Shown in pieces: positions 51,114 through 60,233 of a stretch of 64,000 bases of DNA. The notes under the pieces were generated by a model that did no database searches, had not been told where the DNA came from, and saw only the letters and a list, made by a program, of their open reading frames with translations. Origin of the DNA: Enterobacter cloacae subsp. cloacae ATCC 13047 (GTDB lineage Bacteria > Pseudomonadota > Gammaproteobacteria > Enterobacterales > Enterobacteriaceae); assembly GCF_000025565.1 (NCBI RefSeq), contig NC_014121.1:1302001-1366000 (forward strand), given 5' to 3'. Within the stretch, counting starts at the first letter, position 1, and the number at the start of each line of letters is the position of its first letter. Both the position numbers and the translations under genes were made by a program.

Positions 51114-52190
51114 ATGTACTTCTCTAAAGAGACGCTGGCGACTAACTCCCGCCTCGGCGGGCACTGGAGTGAGCTGTGGGCAAACCGCAACATGTGGAAC
51201 CTACAGAACGATTCCATCATTGCAGCTAACCGCGCAATGATGACGCCTGACATGCTGGCTTGTAACGCTGTTGGCGGTTTCTCCCGTGACTTCTGGGCTG
51301 AGATTGACAACCAGGTGCTGCAGCTGCGGGATCAGGAAGTTGGCATGGAAATCGTAAACGACCTGATCGGCGTTCAGACCGTGCTGCCGGTTGGTAAAAC
51401 CGCCAAGCTGTATAACGTGGTCGGCGACATCGCTGACGACGTGTCAGTAAGCATCGATGGTCAGGCGCCATTCTCCTTCGACCACACTGACTACGCGAGC
51501 GATGGCGACCCGATTCCGGTGTTCACTGCTGGCTACGGTGTTAACTGGCGTCATGCTGCTGGCCTTAACTCTGTAGGCATTGATCTGGTTCTGGATTCGC
51601 AGATGGCGAAGATGCGCAAGTTCAACCAGAAGCGCGTCAACTACTACCTGAACGGCGATTCAAAAATTCAGGTTCAGTCCTACCCGGCGCAGGGCATCAA
51701 GAACCACCGCAACACCAAGAAGATTAACCTCGGTTCTGGTGCTGGTGGTGCGAACATCGACCTGACCAGCGCAACCACGACTCAATATTTTGAGTTCTTT
51801 GGTAAAGGAGCATTCGGTACCACCGCACGCACCAACAAAGTAGCTCAGTATGATGTGATGTGGGTTTCCCCTGAGATCTGGGCAAATATGGCTCAGCCAT
51901 ACGTAGTTAATGGTGTGGTGAGCGGCACTCTCCTGCAGGCTGTTCTGCCATTCGCACCGGTGAAAGAAATCCGCATGAGCTTCGCGCTGACCGGTAACGA
52001 GTTTATCGCGTACGTTCGTCGTCGTGACGTGATCTCCCCACTGGTGGGTATGGCTGTTGGCGTTGTGCCACTGCCGCGCCCACTGCCTAACGTTAACTAC
52101 AACTTCCAGATCATGTCTGCTGAAGGCCTGCAAATTACTGCAGACGATCAGGGCCTGTCTGGCGTTGTCTACGGCGCTAACCTGGCGTAA
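51114..52190 (+). CDS. Major capsid protein
   Basis: The 358-residue protein (QVLQLRDQEVGMEIVNDLIG, VKKYLNGD-like VNYYLNGDSKIQVQSYPAQG, EIWANMAQPYVVNGVVSGTL, PLVGMAVGVVPLPRPLPNVN) matches the capsid proteins of related lambdoid siphophages with an HK97-like fold. Position after scaffold and decoration genes agrees. Confidence 0.85.
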   Translation: MYFSKETLATNSRLGGHWSELWANRNMWNLQNDSIIAANRAMMTPDMLACNAVGGFSRDFWAEIDNQVLQLRDQEVGMEIVNDLIGVQTVLPVGKTAKLYNVVGDIADDVSVSIDGQAPFSFDHTDYASDGDPIPVFTAGYGVNWRHAAGLNSVGIDLVLDSQMAKMRKFNQKRVNYYLNGDSKIQVQSYPAQGIKNHRNTKKINLGSGAGGANIDLTSATTTQYFEFFGKGAFGTTARTNKVAQYDVMWVSPEIWANMAQPYVVNGVVSGTLLQAVLPFAPVKEIRMSFALTGNEFIAYVRRRDVISPLVGMAVGVVPLPRPLPNVNYNFQIMSAEGLQITADDQGLSGVVYGANLA

Positions 52191-52199
52191 GGAAACAGC

Positions 52200-52493
52200 A
52201 TGGCTAAATACGAAGTTGTGCGCCCATGGTTCGGCGTAAAGGTTGGCGACGTGGTGGAGTTGAAAGATCTTCACCCGGCGCTGAAGTCTAACGTCCGGCT
52301 GATGAAGGGCGAGGCTGGTGGCGAGCTGAAACCTGCAACACCTGATGCCGGTACCGGTGAAAAATCTCGCAAAGAGATCATTCAGGGCCGCCTTACTGAG
52401 TTGGGTATTGAGTTCAAAGGCAACCTGGGCGCTGAAAAACTCAGCGAGCTTTTGCCGGATGGCGAACTCGAAAAGCTTTTCCCTGCTGAATAA
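52200..52493 (+). CDS. Head protein with HeH/LEM-like C-terminus
   Basis: The 97-residue protein has an N-terminal beta part (EVVRPWFGVKVGDVVELKDL) and a C-terminal helix-extended loop-helix region (KEIIQGRLTELGIEFKGNLG, AEKLSELLPDGEL). HeH domains are found in phage head-tail joining proteins. Confidence 0.7.
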   Translation: MAKYEVVRPWFGVKVGDVVELKDLHPALKSNVRLMKGEAGGELKPATPDAGTGEKSRKEIIQGRLTELGIEFKGNLGAEKLSELLPDGELEKLFPAE

Positions 52494-52496
52494 CAG

Positions 52497-52518
52497 CCGC
52501 CGCTAAGGCGGTTTTTTT
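52497..52518 (+). terminator. Terminator after the capsid block
   Basis: CCGCC, loop GCTAA, GGCGG, then seven T. A second hairpin CCCCGC-TCCG-GCGGGG follows at 52522-52537. Confidence 0.8.
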
Positions 52519-52555
52519 ATGCCCCGCTCCGGCGGGGTATTTCACGGAGTCGATA

Positions 52556-52957
52556 ATGGTAACTCTCGAACAGGCGAAGGAGTATCTGGAGAGCCAGGGA
52601 ATTACCATTCCCGATTTTGTTCTTCAGGCTCTCGTCGACCAGGCCAACAGCATTCAGGAGTGTCTCGATGCGCATTATCCTACATCGACCGCGCTGCTGA
52701 TTCAGCTCTATCTGCTGGCGCTTATGGGGCTCGGTCAGGGTGATAAATATATCTCAAGCCAGACGGCGCCGAGTGGTGCGTCGCGCTCGTTCCGGTACCA
52801 GTCGTTTACCGATCGCTGGAAGGCCTCGGTTAACCTCTTACGCGGGCTGGATAAGTACGGCTGCGCCACTGCCCTTATTCCTGCAGACCCTACCGCCGCC
52901 CCGGCATTCGCTGGTATCTGGATAGGAAAAGGCGGCTGCATGTGCGGGGATAAATGA
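52556..52957 (+). CDS. Head-tail connector-like protein
   Basis: The 133-residue protein (TLEQAKEYLESQGITIPDFV, LQALVDQANSIQECLDAHYP) is helical at the N-terminus, like head-tail connectors of the gp6/adaptor class. The C-terminus is cysteine-rich (GGCMCGDK). Confidence 0.65.
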   Translation: MVTLEQAKEYLESQGITIPDFVLQALVDQANSIQECLDAHYPTSTALLIQLYLLALMGLGQGDKYISSQTAPSGASRSFRYQSFTDRWKASVNLLRGLDKYGCATALIPADPTAAPAFAGIWIGKGGCMCGDK

Positions 52958-53130
52958 TGACGTACAAATCAGTTAAGCACGGGCTGCCGCGTTCATTCGT
53001 CTGCGTCTGGGTGATGACCGACACCGGGCGGGAGACTACCGGCTACGTTAAATCTGACGGTGAGTGGCATATCAACTGTGCTCGCATCCGGGCAACTGGC
53101 GCTAAAGTGCTGCGCTGGAAGGAGGGCTGA
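52957..53130 (+). CDS. Small structural-region protein
   Basis: The 57-residue protein (MTYKSVKHGLPRSFVCVWVM, ending VLRWKEG) overlaps the previous stop and the next start (TGATG). GGGGA lies upstream. An ATG three bases earlier is possible. The function is unknown. Confidence 0.6.
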   Translation: MTYKSVKHGLPRSFVCVWVMTDTGRETTGYVKSDGEWHINCARIRATGAKVLRWKEG

Positions 53131-53480
53131 TGTCGAGTATTGCTTCGTGGAGTTACACCGCGACAGCCACCATCTGGCGCAAGCTGGAAGGCAATGACGA
53201 ATACGGCGACCCGCTTGGCTATGCCGAACCTGAACAAATCCTCTGTGATTACGAGGGTGGGCTCAGCAAGAAGTTAGCCAGCCTGGGCGCTGAAATCGTC
53301 GTGAAGAATACCGTCTGGACAGGGTTCGCTCTCGCGTCCGCAGGTGATTACCTGCTGATTGGCGTGTCAACCGAAGCCGACCCGGTTGTGGCCGGTGCCG
53401 ACGAGGTGCGGCAGGTTATCCGTTACGCTGATACGTTCGAGCGCCTGGCGGATGATTATGCGATACTGACTGGCATATGA
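53130..53480 (+). CDS. Head closure or connector protein
   Basis: The 116-residue protein (ATATIWRKLEGNDEYGDPLG, DYEGGLSKKLASLGAEIVVK, a compact beta barrel-like pattern) resembles head completion proteins of HK97-like phages. It follows GGAGGG and is coupled to the gene before. Confidence 0.65.
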   Translation: MSSIASWSYTATATIWRKLEGNDEYGDPLGYAEPEQILCDYEGGLSKKLASLGAEIVVKNTVWTGFALASAGDYLLIGVSTEADPVVAGADEVRQVIRYADTFERLADDYAILTGI

Positions 53481-53494
53481 TTCCGGGAGGCTTT

Positions 53495-53683
53495 ATGGAT
53501 ATCGACCTAATCACCATGTCTATCTCAGCGCTGGCAGTGGCTATTTCTGTTTATGTCGCTGTGCCGGTTCCTGAGAAGAAGTCCAAACAGATTAAGCATA
53601 CACCCCGCGATCAGCTTCCATCCGAGGTGAGAAAGCTCATTGAGAACGTTGATGAGATTGAGCGGATAGCAAAAAGTCTCTGA
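53495..53683 (+). CDS. Small membrane protein in the head-tail block
   Basis: The 62-residue protein has one membrane segment (LITMSISALAVAISVYVAVP, residues 5-24) followed by a charged cytosolic tail. GGGAGG precedes the ATG at 53495. Its own terminator follows, so it may be a moron gene inserted among structural genes. Confidence 0.65.
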   Translation: MDIDLITMSISALAVAISVYVAVPVPEKKSKQIKHTPRDQLPSEVRKLIENVDEIERIAKSL

Positions 53684-53686
53684 ACA

Positions 53687-53709
53687 GGTCGCCACGGCGG
53701 CCTTTTTTA
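53687..53709 (+). terminator. Terminator after the membrane protein gene
   Basis: GGTCGC, loop CACG, GCGGCC, then six T. Same stem as at 47023. Confidence 0.85.
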
Positions 53710-53725
53710 TTGCCTGGAGAAAGCC

Positions 53726-54094
53726 ATGGGCATCAAAGCCAAAGGGATTAAGGAGTCAAAGAGAAACCTTGATCGCATCATGAAGGATGTTCAGAGGCGG
53801 AAGCTTGTCAGGGGCATGCATGCGGCGTTGATTATCGGAGCAGATCGGGCAGCACTTTACACCCCGATAAACATTTCAACCTTAATTAACAGCCAGTATC
53901 GCGAGGTTGAGGTTAGAGGCGTTGTCGTGACTGGCAGGGTTGGCTATTCAGCAAACTACGCTGTTTATGTCCACGATCCAGACGTCCCGCAAACATTCCG
54001 CAGAGCTACAGCCAAAAAGGAATTTCTTACTCTTGGCATGAATGAGACCAGAAACCAGATGCAAGCGGCAATACTCAGGGAACTTTCAAAATGA
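53726..54094 (+). CDS. HK97 gp10-like tail completion protein
   Basis: The 122-residue protein (GIKESKRNLDRIMKDVQRRK, then AALYTPINISTLINSQYREV and GYSANYAVYVHDPD) has the typical gp10 layout. It joins tail to head. Confidence 0.8.
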   Translation: MGIKAKGIKESKRNLDRIMKDVQRRKLVRGMHAALIIGADRAALYTPINISTLINSQYREVEVRGVVVTGRVGYSANYAVYVHDPDVPQTFRRATAKKEFLTLGMNETRNQMQAAILRELSK

Positions 54095-54474
54095 CACCTC
54101 CTATGTATGAGCGCGTGCGTAACTACTTCGTTGATGCCGGGCTTACCACTGGCTTCATTGTTCAGATGCTGGCATGGGACGACACAACCAAGTTAACCGA
54201 CGCATTCATCGTGTTCCGGCCTAACGGCGGTACCGACATCCGAAATGACCTCGGATCTGACCACTACGTGATGGTGGATGTCATCTCAGCCAAGGACAAG
54301 CGCCGAGCAGCTGCTGAGAAGGCTCAGGAAATCATCAATTATGTCGAACAGAACGACATTACAGACGAATGCCTTGGCCTGATTCAAAACCTCGGCAATA
54401 TGCCTGCACCTATCCTGACCGAAGAGGGCCGCCTGGTTTTCAGACTCCAGTTCATGTGCGTTTACGGCGAATAA
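54091..54474 (+). CDS. Tail terminator protein (gpU-like)
   Basis: The 127-residue protein (YERVRNYFVDAGLTTGFIVQ, then DAFIVFRPNGGTDIRNDLGS) fits lambda gpU-like proteins that cap the tail tube. It overlaps the previous gene by ATGA. Confidence 0.75.
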   Translation: MTPPMYERVRNYFVDAGLTTGFIVQMLAWDDTTKLTDAFIVFRPNGGTDIRNDLGSDHYVMVDVISAKDKRRAAAEKAQEIINYVEQNDITDECLGLIQNLGNMPAPILTEEGRLVFRLQFMCVYGE

Positions 54475-54493
54475 CCCAATCACCAACCCATCA

Positions 54494-54518
54494 GGCTGCC
54501 ATCCGGCGGCCTTTTTTA
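54494..54518 (+). terminator. Terminator before the major tail gene
   Basis: GGCTGCC, loop ATCC, GGCGGCC, then six T. Confidence 0.8.
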
Positions 54519-54532
54519 TTTGAGAGGTACAC

Positions 54533-55288
54533 ATGCAAGGCTGTGCTAATGATTTTGGCAAGCTGATCGGGAAAGTAGCTGTGCTACGCATGGCCTTTGG
54601 CTGCCCCGACGCAGTGCCAGCGCTTTCTGAGTGGAAGCGTCTCGGCGCTATGACGACCAAGGGTATCGACTATTCGATGAACACCATTAACTCCGAAGCT
54701 GATGATGCTAAAGGGCTGGTGGAGAACCTGGTCAACAACATGGATCTGACGATCTCCGGTGAAGGGGAGTTCCGCAAATCTGATAAAGATAACGAGATCG
54801 GCGCGTGGCGTCTGTCGAAGTACATCTTTGACGAAGTTCAGGCAGGCCGTCAGCCTAACCTGTGGGTGCGTTTCGACTTCGCTGGTGAGAACGCCGGTAC
54901 TTACATCCAGGGTTACATGAACACAACGTCATGGTCTGGTGATTTCGGAACCAACGATATCTCCACGTTCTCCGGCGAGTGGAAGGTATATGACGCCGAC
55001 ACCGTTGTGTTTGAAGTCGCTGATTCCATCGCGGCCACTGGCGTCGAAGTTACCCCTGCAACTGCTTCCCTGGTCGTTGGCGCAACCCAGCAACTCAGCG
55101 GCGCGGTTCAGCCAACCGATGCGACTAACAAGGCGATTACCTGGACAACTTCTGCGGCATCTATCGCAACAGTCAGCTCAACCGGCCTGGTAACGGCTGT
55201 CTCCGCCGGAACCGCGACTATTACGGCTACCACTGCTGACGGTGATTTCACCGACACCTGTGCTGTGACCGTGACTGCTGCGCCGTAA
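54533..55288 (+). CDS. Major tail tube protein with Ig-like domain
   Basis: The 251-residue protein has a tail tube N-terminal domain (residues 1-165, SGEGEFRKSDKDNEIGAWRL). A C-terminal bacterial Ig-like (Big_2) domain follows (VEVTPATASLVVGATQQLSG, residues 172-191, then SSTGLVTAVSAGTATITATT). The same two-domain design is found in lambda gpV. The Ig domain is displayed on the tail surface and may help loose adsorption. Confidence 0.88.
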   Translation: MQGCANDFGKLIGKVAVLRMAFGCPDAVPALSEWKRLGAMTTKGIDYSMNTINSEADDAKGLVENLVNNMDLTISGEGEFRKSDKDNEIGAWRLSKYIFDEVQAGRQPNLWVRFDFAGENAGTYIQGYMNTTSWSGDFGTNDISTFSGEWKVYDADTVVFEVADSIAATGVEVTPATASLVVGATQQLSGAVQPTDATNKAITWTTSAASIATVSSTGLVTAVSAGTATITATTADGDFTDTCAVTVTAAP

Positions 55289-55338
55289 TCACTACAAAGG
55301 GCGGCGTGCTGCCCTTGATACTGGTTATGGAGAATGAT

Positions 55339-56082
55339 ATGACCCCTTTAAAGGAAATTGGCGAGTGCCTGATTGGTGCTGGCGGCCATGAATACTTCTT
55401 CCGGCCATCGTTCCGTAACATGACGCGGATCGGCGAGCCAGAGCATATCGTCCGCACTTTCTATGCGCTGTTCAATGACGATGTGGCAAAGATGCTTGAG
55501 GCGGCGCGAGAGATTCACAGTGCTATACCTGAGCATCAACGTAAGTTCTACGCCCATTATTTCGGTGATGTTTCTCTACCGCGATGGGCGTTGGATGCAG
55601 CAGGTTCAGCAGCTTTTGTGCGTGAGGCATTGCTCTCGGCTATTAACGTCATTCAGTCATGCTGTGACGAGGATGTTTCAGAACTGACAGGATGGCATGA
55701 GCCTTCCCGCACTGGCAGGCGCACATTCGTATGGCACCGAGGAGCGCTTCCGCCGGAGAACCTGATTCTGATATCTCAGTCACTGATCATGCATGGCATA
55801 ATCGGCCGGGCGAAGGTTCGTAAACTGCAGAAGCACGAAAGCAAGGAAACGACGCCGGAGTTTCATGCGACTGAATACATCATGGCGGCGCGCAACCATT
55901 TCGGGATCAGCAGGGAAGAGGCTGAAAACCTTACCATGACCGAATTCGCCATGATGCTTAACGCCAAATACCCTGACCAGAAAGGCTTCACCAGGGAAGA
56001 GTACGACGCTGTTATGGACGATGACGATCGCCGCTGGCAGGAAATGATTGAGCGCGAAAAATCAGCAAAGAATGCGGCCTGA
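55339..56082 (+). CDS. Tail assembly protein of the DUF6246 type
   Basis: The 247-residue protein (TPLKEIGECLIGAGGHEYFF, FRPSFRNMTRIGEPEHIV) follows the tail tube gene where lambda has the assembly chaperone gpG. No -1 frameshift extension was identified. The start at 55339 has GGAG six bases upstream; an ATG at 55327 is not supported. Confidence 0.65.
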   Translation: MTPLKEIGECLIGAGGHEYFFRPSFRNMTRIGEPEHIVRTFYALFNDDVAKMLEAAREIHSAIPEHQRKFYAHYFGDVSLPRWALDAAGSAAFVREALLSAINVIQSCCDEDVSELTGWHEPSRTGRRTFVWHRGALPPENLILISQSLIMHGIIGRAKVRKLQKHESKETTPEFHATEYIMAARNHFGISREEAENLTMTEFAMMLNAKYPDQKGFTREEYDAVMDDDDRRWQEMIEREKSAKNAA

Positions 56083-56154
56083 GTTAATAATGGATGTACC
56101 TTAATCGCCTGACCGGGCGTAATATGGCTCGACAATAAAACTCAGGGGATAAGA

Positions 56155-56529
56155 GTGAAAAAAATACTTTTGGCTTTAGCTATTCCGCTGGTTCTGGCTG
56201 GCTGTAAGCCCGGCGAGGAAAAGGCAATATCTTTAGCGAAATCTGAAGTTGCTGCAAATCTTAAAGATCCGGCCAGCGCACAATTCCGCAACGTGAAAGT
56301 TGCAAAAATGATGGATGCTGACGAGGGCCGTGTCTTTGCTATAGTTTGCGGGGAAATTAACGGCAAGAACGGTTTTGGGGCCTATGCAGGGTTTCACCCA
56401 TTCTTCGTTGAGCTGAACATGAAATCGAAAGGTATGTTCTCGAAAGGCGTCGATTACACGCTTGGAAAACATTTCCTGAGTTCGCGCGAAACGCCGCCAC
56501 TGCCAGACTATACCGAACGATGCCAATAA
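56155..56529 (+). CDS. Phage-encoded lipoprotein in the tail operon
   Basis: The 124-residue protein has a lipoprotein signal peptide (KKILLALAIPLVLAGCKPGE, lipobox LAGC, cysteine at residue 17). The mature domain has two further cysteines (IVCGEIN, TERCQ) and the segment SEVAANLKDPASAQFRNVKV. It starts with GTG after AGGGGAT, and a terminator follows it. A lipoprotein has no place in virion assembly. It is likely a lysogenic conversion or superinfection exclusion gene inserted between tail genes. Confidence 0.8.
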   Translation: MKKILLALAIPLVLAGCKPGEEKAISLAKSEVAANLKDPASAQFRNVKVAKMMDADEGRVFAIVCGEINGKNGFGAYAGFHPFFVELNMKSKGMFSKGVDYTLGKHFLSSRETPPLPDYTERCQ

Positions 56530-56546
56530 ACGACACGAATAACTAA

Positions 56547-56569
56547 CCCACCTCTCGGTGGGTTTTTTT
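56547..56569 (+). terminator. Terminator after the lipoprotein gene
   Basis: CCCACC, loop TCTC, GGTGGG, then seven T. Confidence 0.85.
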
Positions 56570-56586
56570 ATGCCCGGAGAAAAGTG

Positions 56587-58887
56587 ATGTCTGAAAAAGC
56601 AGGCGAGATTTATTACGACATCGAGGCCGATGTTTCTGGCTTGCTGAAGGCGCAGGGAAAGGCCAATAAGTCACTCGACTCAATCGGCAACTCTGCCACA
56701 ACAGCAGCCAAAAAGATGGATGAGCTGCAGACCAATATCAACCGCGTGGCCGGGGCTATTGCAGCTTCACTCGTTGTTGACTGGGGAAAGGCATTCCTCG
56801 TAGCTGCTGACAACATGAGTCAGCTCAATGCACGCATTGAACGCCTGACAGGCAGCGCTGCGGCCGCTTCGCAGACAATGCAGAACCTGATGCGTATCAG
56901 TTCGGCAACGGGCGGTTCTCTACAGGACACCGCTAAGCTGTGGGAGACTCTCAGCACGGCGTTGCGCGATACCGGTGCGACCAACGGCCAGATCATCCAA
57001 CTCACCGAAACACTTCAGAAAATAGGTCGCATTGGCGGATCATCGACAGAAGAAATGGCGAATGCTCTTCGTCAGTTCGGTCAGTCAATTTCATCCGGCA
57101 CTGTCCGGGCTGAGGAATTCAACTCCATCCTTGAGCAAATGCCGGAACTGGCGCGCCAGATTGCCGCGGGGATGGGCGTAAGTATCGGTGAACTGCGTCA
57201 GCTGATGCTGGACGGAAAGTTGACGGCAGAAGACGCGCTCAACGCCATTCAGAAACAGACAGGATCGGTTAACGCTGAGTTCGAAAAGCTCCCGCGTACG
57301 CTTTCTCAGGCCAATACCGCGCTTACCAACTCATTCCTGACCATGGTTGATAATGTTAACCAGGCTACAGGCGCCAGTAACGGGATGGTTCTGGTTATCG
57401 ATTCTCTTGCTGTTGCTATTGGCAGACTTACCGGCCAGGCCGCTACCGCCAGTCAGCAAATAGCAGATCTCCGATCTGAGGCCGAAATGTACGCCAGGCG
57501 AGCGAGAACATGGAGTTGGCTTGGCTTTGGTGACTGGCAGAAAGAGAACGAGGAGAAATCCGCAAAACTTACAGCTGAAGCGTGGGAGAAGGCCTCTCGC
57601 GCCGGTTGGGATGCGGTTCAGAAAACAGCAGCAAACACTAAACCTATCGAAATAAAAGCCACTGCCACTTCAGGTGGTTCTAAAGCGAATGGTGGCAAGT
57701 CTGCAGCCCAGAAAGAGGCTGAGCAATATGCCAAAGCGCAGGAGTCGATAAACGAAAAGCTGGAAGCCATGAGGCAAGAATCTGTCCTTGCAGCAGCTTC
57801 AACCAGTGAATTAACACGTGAGCAGCAACTGCTAAGGGCAGAGATGTCTCTTGGTGCCGATGCAACGGATGAACAGCGACAGAAGGCAAGAGATTACAAA
57901 GCACAGGCTTTGGATACCGCTGAAGCATTGAAAAAGCAAGCCCAGGCAGAGAGAGATAAGCAGGCTGCGCAGTCCAACTTCAGCAGCCTACAAAGCCAAG
58001 CTTCTCCTGTGGCTGGCGTTGAAAGCCAATTTCAGCAGCAGATGGAGCAACTCAACCAGTACGCAACGCTCTACCCTCAGAAAATAGCTGAGGTAGAGGC
58101 TGTAAGGGCTAGCATTGAGGAGCAATATCGCCAAAAAAGACTTGAGGCTCAGTGGCAAGAATTAAGCCAAATGAATATCGGCTTCGGCATGCTAACGAGT
58201 GCCGTGGATGCCTTTGGCGGGAATGCATCAAACGTCATAACTGGACTGATCACCGGAACGATGTCAGCGCAGGATGCTATGCGTTCACTCGGGAATACGA
58301 TGCTGAACAGCGTGGTCAATGCGCTAGTCCAGGTTGGGGTTGAGGCTCTCAAAAACTTCATTATCGGTCAGACATTGGGCGCGGCTTCTACCGCTGCGTC
58401 TGTCGGCATGGCGACCACGACGGCGACTGCATGGGCTCCTGCCGCAGCGCTAGCCAGCCTGGCATCCTTTGGCGCTAACTCAGCACCTGCGATGGCTGGT
58501 ATTGCATCTACCGTTGGGCTTGCTCAGGGGCTGGCTTTGGCTGGCGCCAGGTACAATGGCGGACCTGTGTCAGCAGGAAGTATGTATCAGGTCGGTGAGC
58601 GAGGGAAGCCGGAGATTTACCAGGCCAGTACCGGTAAGCAGTACATGATACCGGGCGACAACGGCAAGGTGATCAGCAATAAGGAAATGACTGCCGGAGG
58701 CGGTGGAGGGGTGATTTTGAATATCAACAATTACTCTTCCGCGTCGGTCGATGCACAGGCTACGCAGGGCAGTGACGGCACATGGACTATCGATGCATTC
58801 ATAGCTGACATGAATAACGGCGGGCCAGCAAGTCAGGCCATCACCAGCAACTTGAACGTTAAGCGCACGCCAAGGGGGCAGGGCTGA
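56587..58887 (+). CDS. Tail length tape measure protein
   Basis: The 766-residue protein has the tape-measure N-terminal domain (IGSSTEEMANALRQFGQSIS, EEFNSILEQMPELARQIAAG). Long coiled-coil stretches (residues 380-510) and hydrophobic segments near 580-640 follow. It sets tail length and enters the host envelope on ejection. GGAG precedes the ATG at 56587; a GTG three bases earlier is possible. Confidence 0.92.
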   Translation: MSEKAGEIYYDIEADVSGLLKAQGKANKSLDSIGNSATTAAKKMDELQTNINRVAGAIAASLVVDWGKAFLVAADNMSQLNARIERLTGSAAAASQTMQNLMRISSATGGSLQDTAKLWETLSTALRDTGATNGQIIQLTETLQKIGRIGGSSTEEMANALRQFGQSISSGTVRAEEFNSILEQMPELARQIAAGMGVSIGELRQLMLDGKLTAEDALNAIQKQTGSVNAEFEKLPRTLSQANTALTNSFLTMVDNVNQATGASNGMVLVIDSLAVAIGRLTGQAATASQQIADLRSEAEMYARRARTWSWLGFGDWQKENEEKSAKLTAEAWEKASRAGWDAVQKTAANTKPIEIKATATSGGSKANGGKSAAQKEAEQYAKAQESINEKLEAMRQESVLAAASTSELTREQQLLRAEMSLGADATDEQRQKARDYKAQALDTAEALKKQAQAERDKQAAQSNFSSLQSQASPVAGVESQFQQQMEQLNQYATLYPQKIAEVEAVRASIEEQYRQKRLEAQWQELSQMNIGFGMLTSAVDAFGGNASNVITGLITGTMSAQDAMRSLGNTMLNSVVNALVQVGVEALKNFIIGQTLGAASTAASVGMATTTATAWAPAAALASLASFGANSAPAMAGIASTVGLAQGLALAGARYNGGPVSAGSMYQVGERGKPEIYQASTGKQYMIPGDNGKVISNKEMTAGGGGGVILNINNYSSASVDAQATQGSDGTWTIDAFIADMNNGGPASQAITSNLNVKRTPRGQG

Positions 58888-59384
58888 TGCCAATCATCGA
58901 TTACCCAGACTGGCTGCCGCTGGCGCAGAAGGCCAGCAAAAACATGACTCTCGATACCGGGTTCCAGACTGACCAACCGGCGGTCGGCCCGGCTATCTTC
59001 GAGAATCAAACCGACGACCTGAAAGTGACCTGGTCGCTGACGTGGATCTTCACTCTGGCTGAGGAGCGAGCATTTCAGCAGTGGCTACGCAGCCCGAACT
59101 ATCTCAACCGGGGCCTGAACTGGTTCCGGATGAATATCAATCTGGGCGGCAGTGGCCTGCAATTGCAGGAGCTTCACTTCACACAAATGCCGGTGCAAAC
59201 CAGTATCGACGGCGGTGTGGTGACCTGGACGGGGACCGTTATTGCGAACCACCTCTACAACGCCGACGACGAATTTGACGACATCATTGTTGAGCTGCCG
59301 CCGCCGTGGGATTCATGGCTGGATATCGTTGTTACGGGTTATCCGGACGGTCGCGATCCGGAATCACTACCGAGGGTGCCGTAA
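58887..59384 (+). CDS. Minor tail protein
   Basis: The 165-residue protein (DYPDWLPLAQKASKNMTLDT, FTLAEERAFQQWLRSPNYLN) is of the type found between tape measure and the NlpC-like gene. It probably belongs to the tail tip. It overlaps its neighbours by one to three bases. Confidence 0.7.
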   Translation: MPIIDYPDWLPLAQKASKNMTLDTGFQTDQPAVGPAIFENQTDDLKVTWSLTWIFTLAEERAFQQWLRSPNYLNRGLNWFRMNINLGGSGLQLQELHFTQMPVQTSIDGGVVTWTGTVIANHLYNADDEFDDIIVELPPPWDSWLDIVVTGYPDGRDPESLPRVP

Positions 59385-59854
59385 TGCCTAGCTTCAGGGA
59401 GTATAAGCAGCAGCGCCCGACGCGCGGACTGTACGACACCATCACGTTCTACCATCCAACCTTTGGCTATGTCCGCCTGGTCGACAAGCAGTTCTTCCCG
59501 AAGACGCTTGGCGGCCAGACGTACACGCCAGCGCGCTTTGAAATTGAAGAGAGCCAGCAGAGCGGCACGCCGGTGATTGACGCGACCGTGAAGTTAGGGC
59601 GGCTGTCGTCGGATATCAAAGCGCTGATGAAGCAGTGGAAGGGCGCAGCCCGGCTGACGGCCATCACGGCCACCAGGAAGATCTTCGACAGCGGCGATGT
59701 GTCGGTGCCGATAAAGTCGTGGCAGCTTTACGTCAAGACGGTGGATATCGATGCAGATGCCGCGTCGGTCACTCTCTCCGTAACCAATCCGCTGAACAAC
59801 AACATCGGAAGGCTCTATGACCCAACGGAATATACCGGCCTGCAGTACCTCTGA
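59384..59854 (+). CDS. Tail tip protein, DUF1833
   Basis: The 156-residue protein (TRGLYDTITFYHPTFGYVRL, then FEIEESQQSGTPVIDATVKL) fits DUF1833, which lambda-like phages carry in the tail tip region. The start at 59384 shares a base with the previous stop (TAATG). Confidence 0.8.
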   Translation: MPSFREYKQQRPTRGLYDTITFYHPTFGYVRLVDKQFFPKTLGGQTYTPARFEIEESQQSGTPVIDATVKLGRLSSDIKALMKQWKGAARLTAITATRKIFDSGDVSVPIKSWQLYVKTVDIDADAASVTLSVTNPLNNNIGRLYDPTEYTGLQYL

Positions 59855-60233
59855 TTTCATCAGCAGGATGATCGGCGTGCCGTGGGCTAACCGGGCCTGT
59901 TCGTTCGAGAAGGTGGATTGCTGGGGATTATGCGTGCTGTATTACCGGCACGTTCTCGGCATTGAGCTGCACCAGACGCCGGACTACGAAGCCGGAGCTG
60001 ACTTCTTCACCTGCTATCAGGGTGACGTCGTTTTCTGGCGCCAGGTCGATAAACCTGTCGAGGGAGGGATATTCGTAGGGTACCGCGGCGCGCAGCCAGC
60101 TCACGTTGGGTTGGTGGTTAACAGGCAGGCGTTGCACTCGCGCGGCGAGAACGGAAGCGTGCGCATGGACTCGTTGCTGGTCATTCAGCGGGCATTCACC
60201 AAAGTGGAGTTTTTTGAATATGGCGCTGGTTGA
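59817..60233 (+). CDS. NlpC/P60 tail tip peptidase (gpK-like)
   Basis: The 138-residue protein has the NlpC/P60 catalytic cysteine in FEKVDCWGLCVLYYR (near residue 35) and the histidine in QPAHVGLVVN. It should cut peptidoglycan during DNA entry. It overlaps the gene before by 38 bases and the host specificity gene by 14. Confidence 0.88.
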   Translation: MTQRNIPACSTSDFISRMIGVPWANRACSFEKVDCWGLCVLYYRHVLGIELHQTPDYEAGADFFTCYQGDVVFWRQVDKPVEGGIFVGYRGAQPAHVGLVVNRQALHSRGENGSVRMDSLLVIQRAFTKVEFFEYGAG

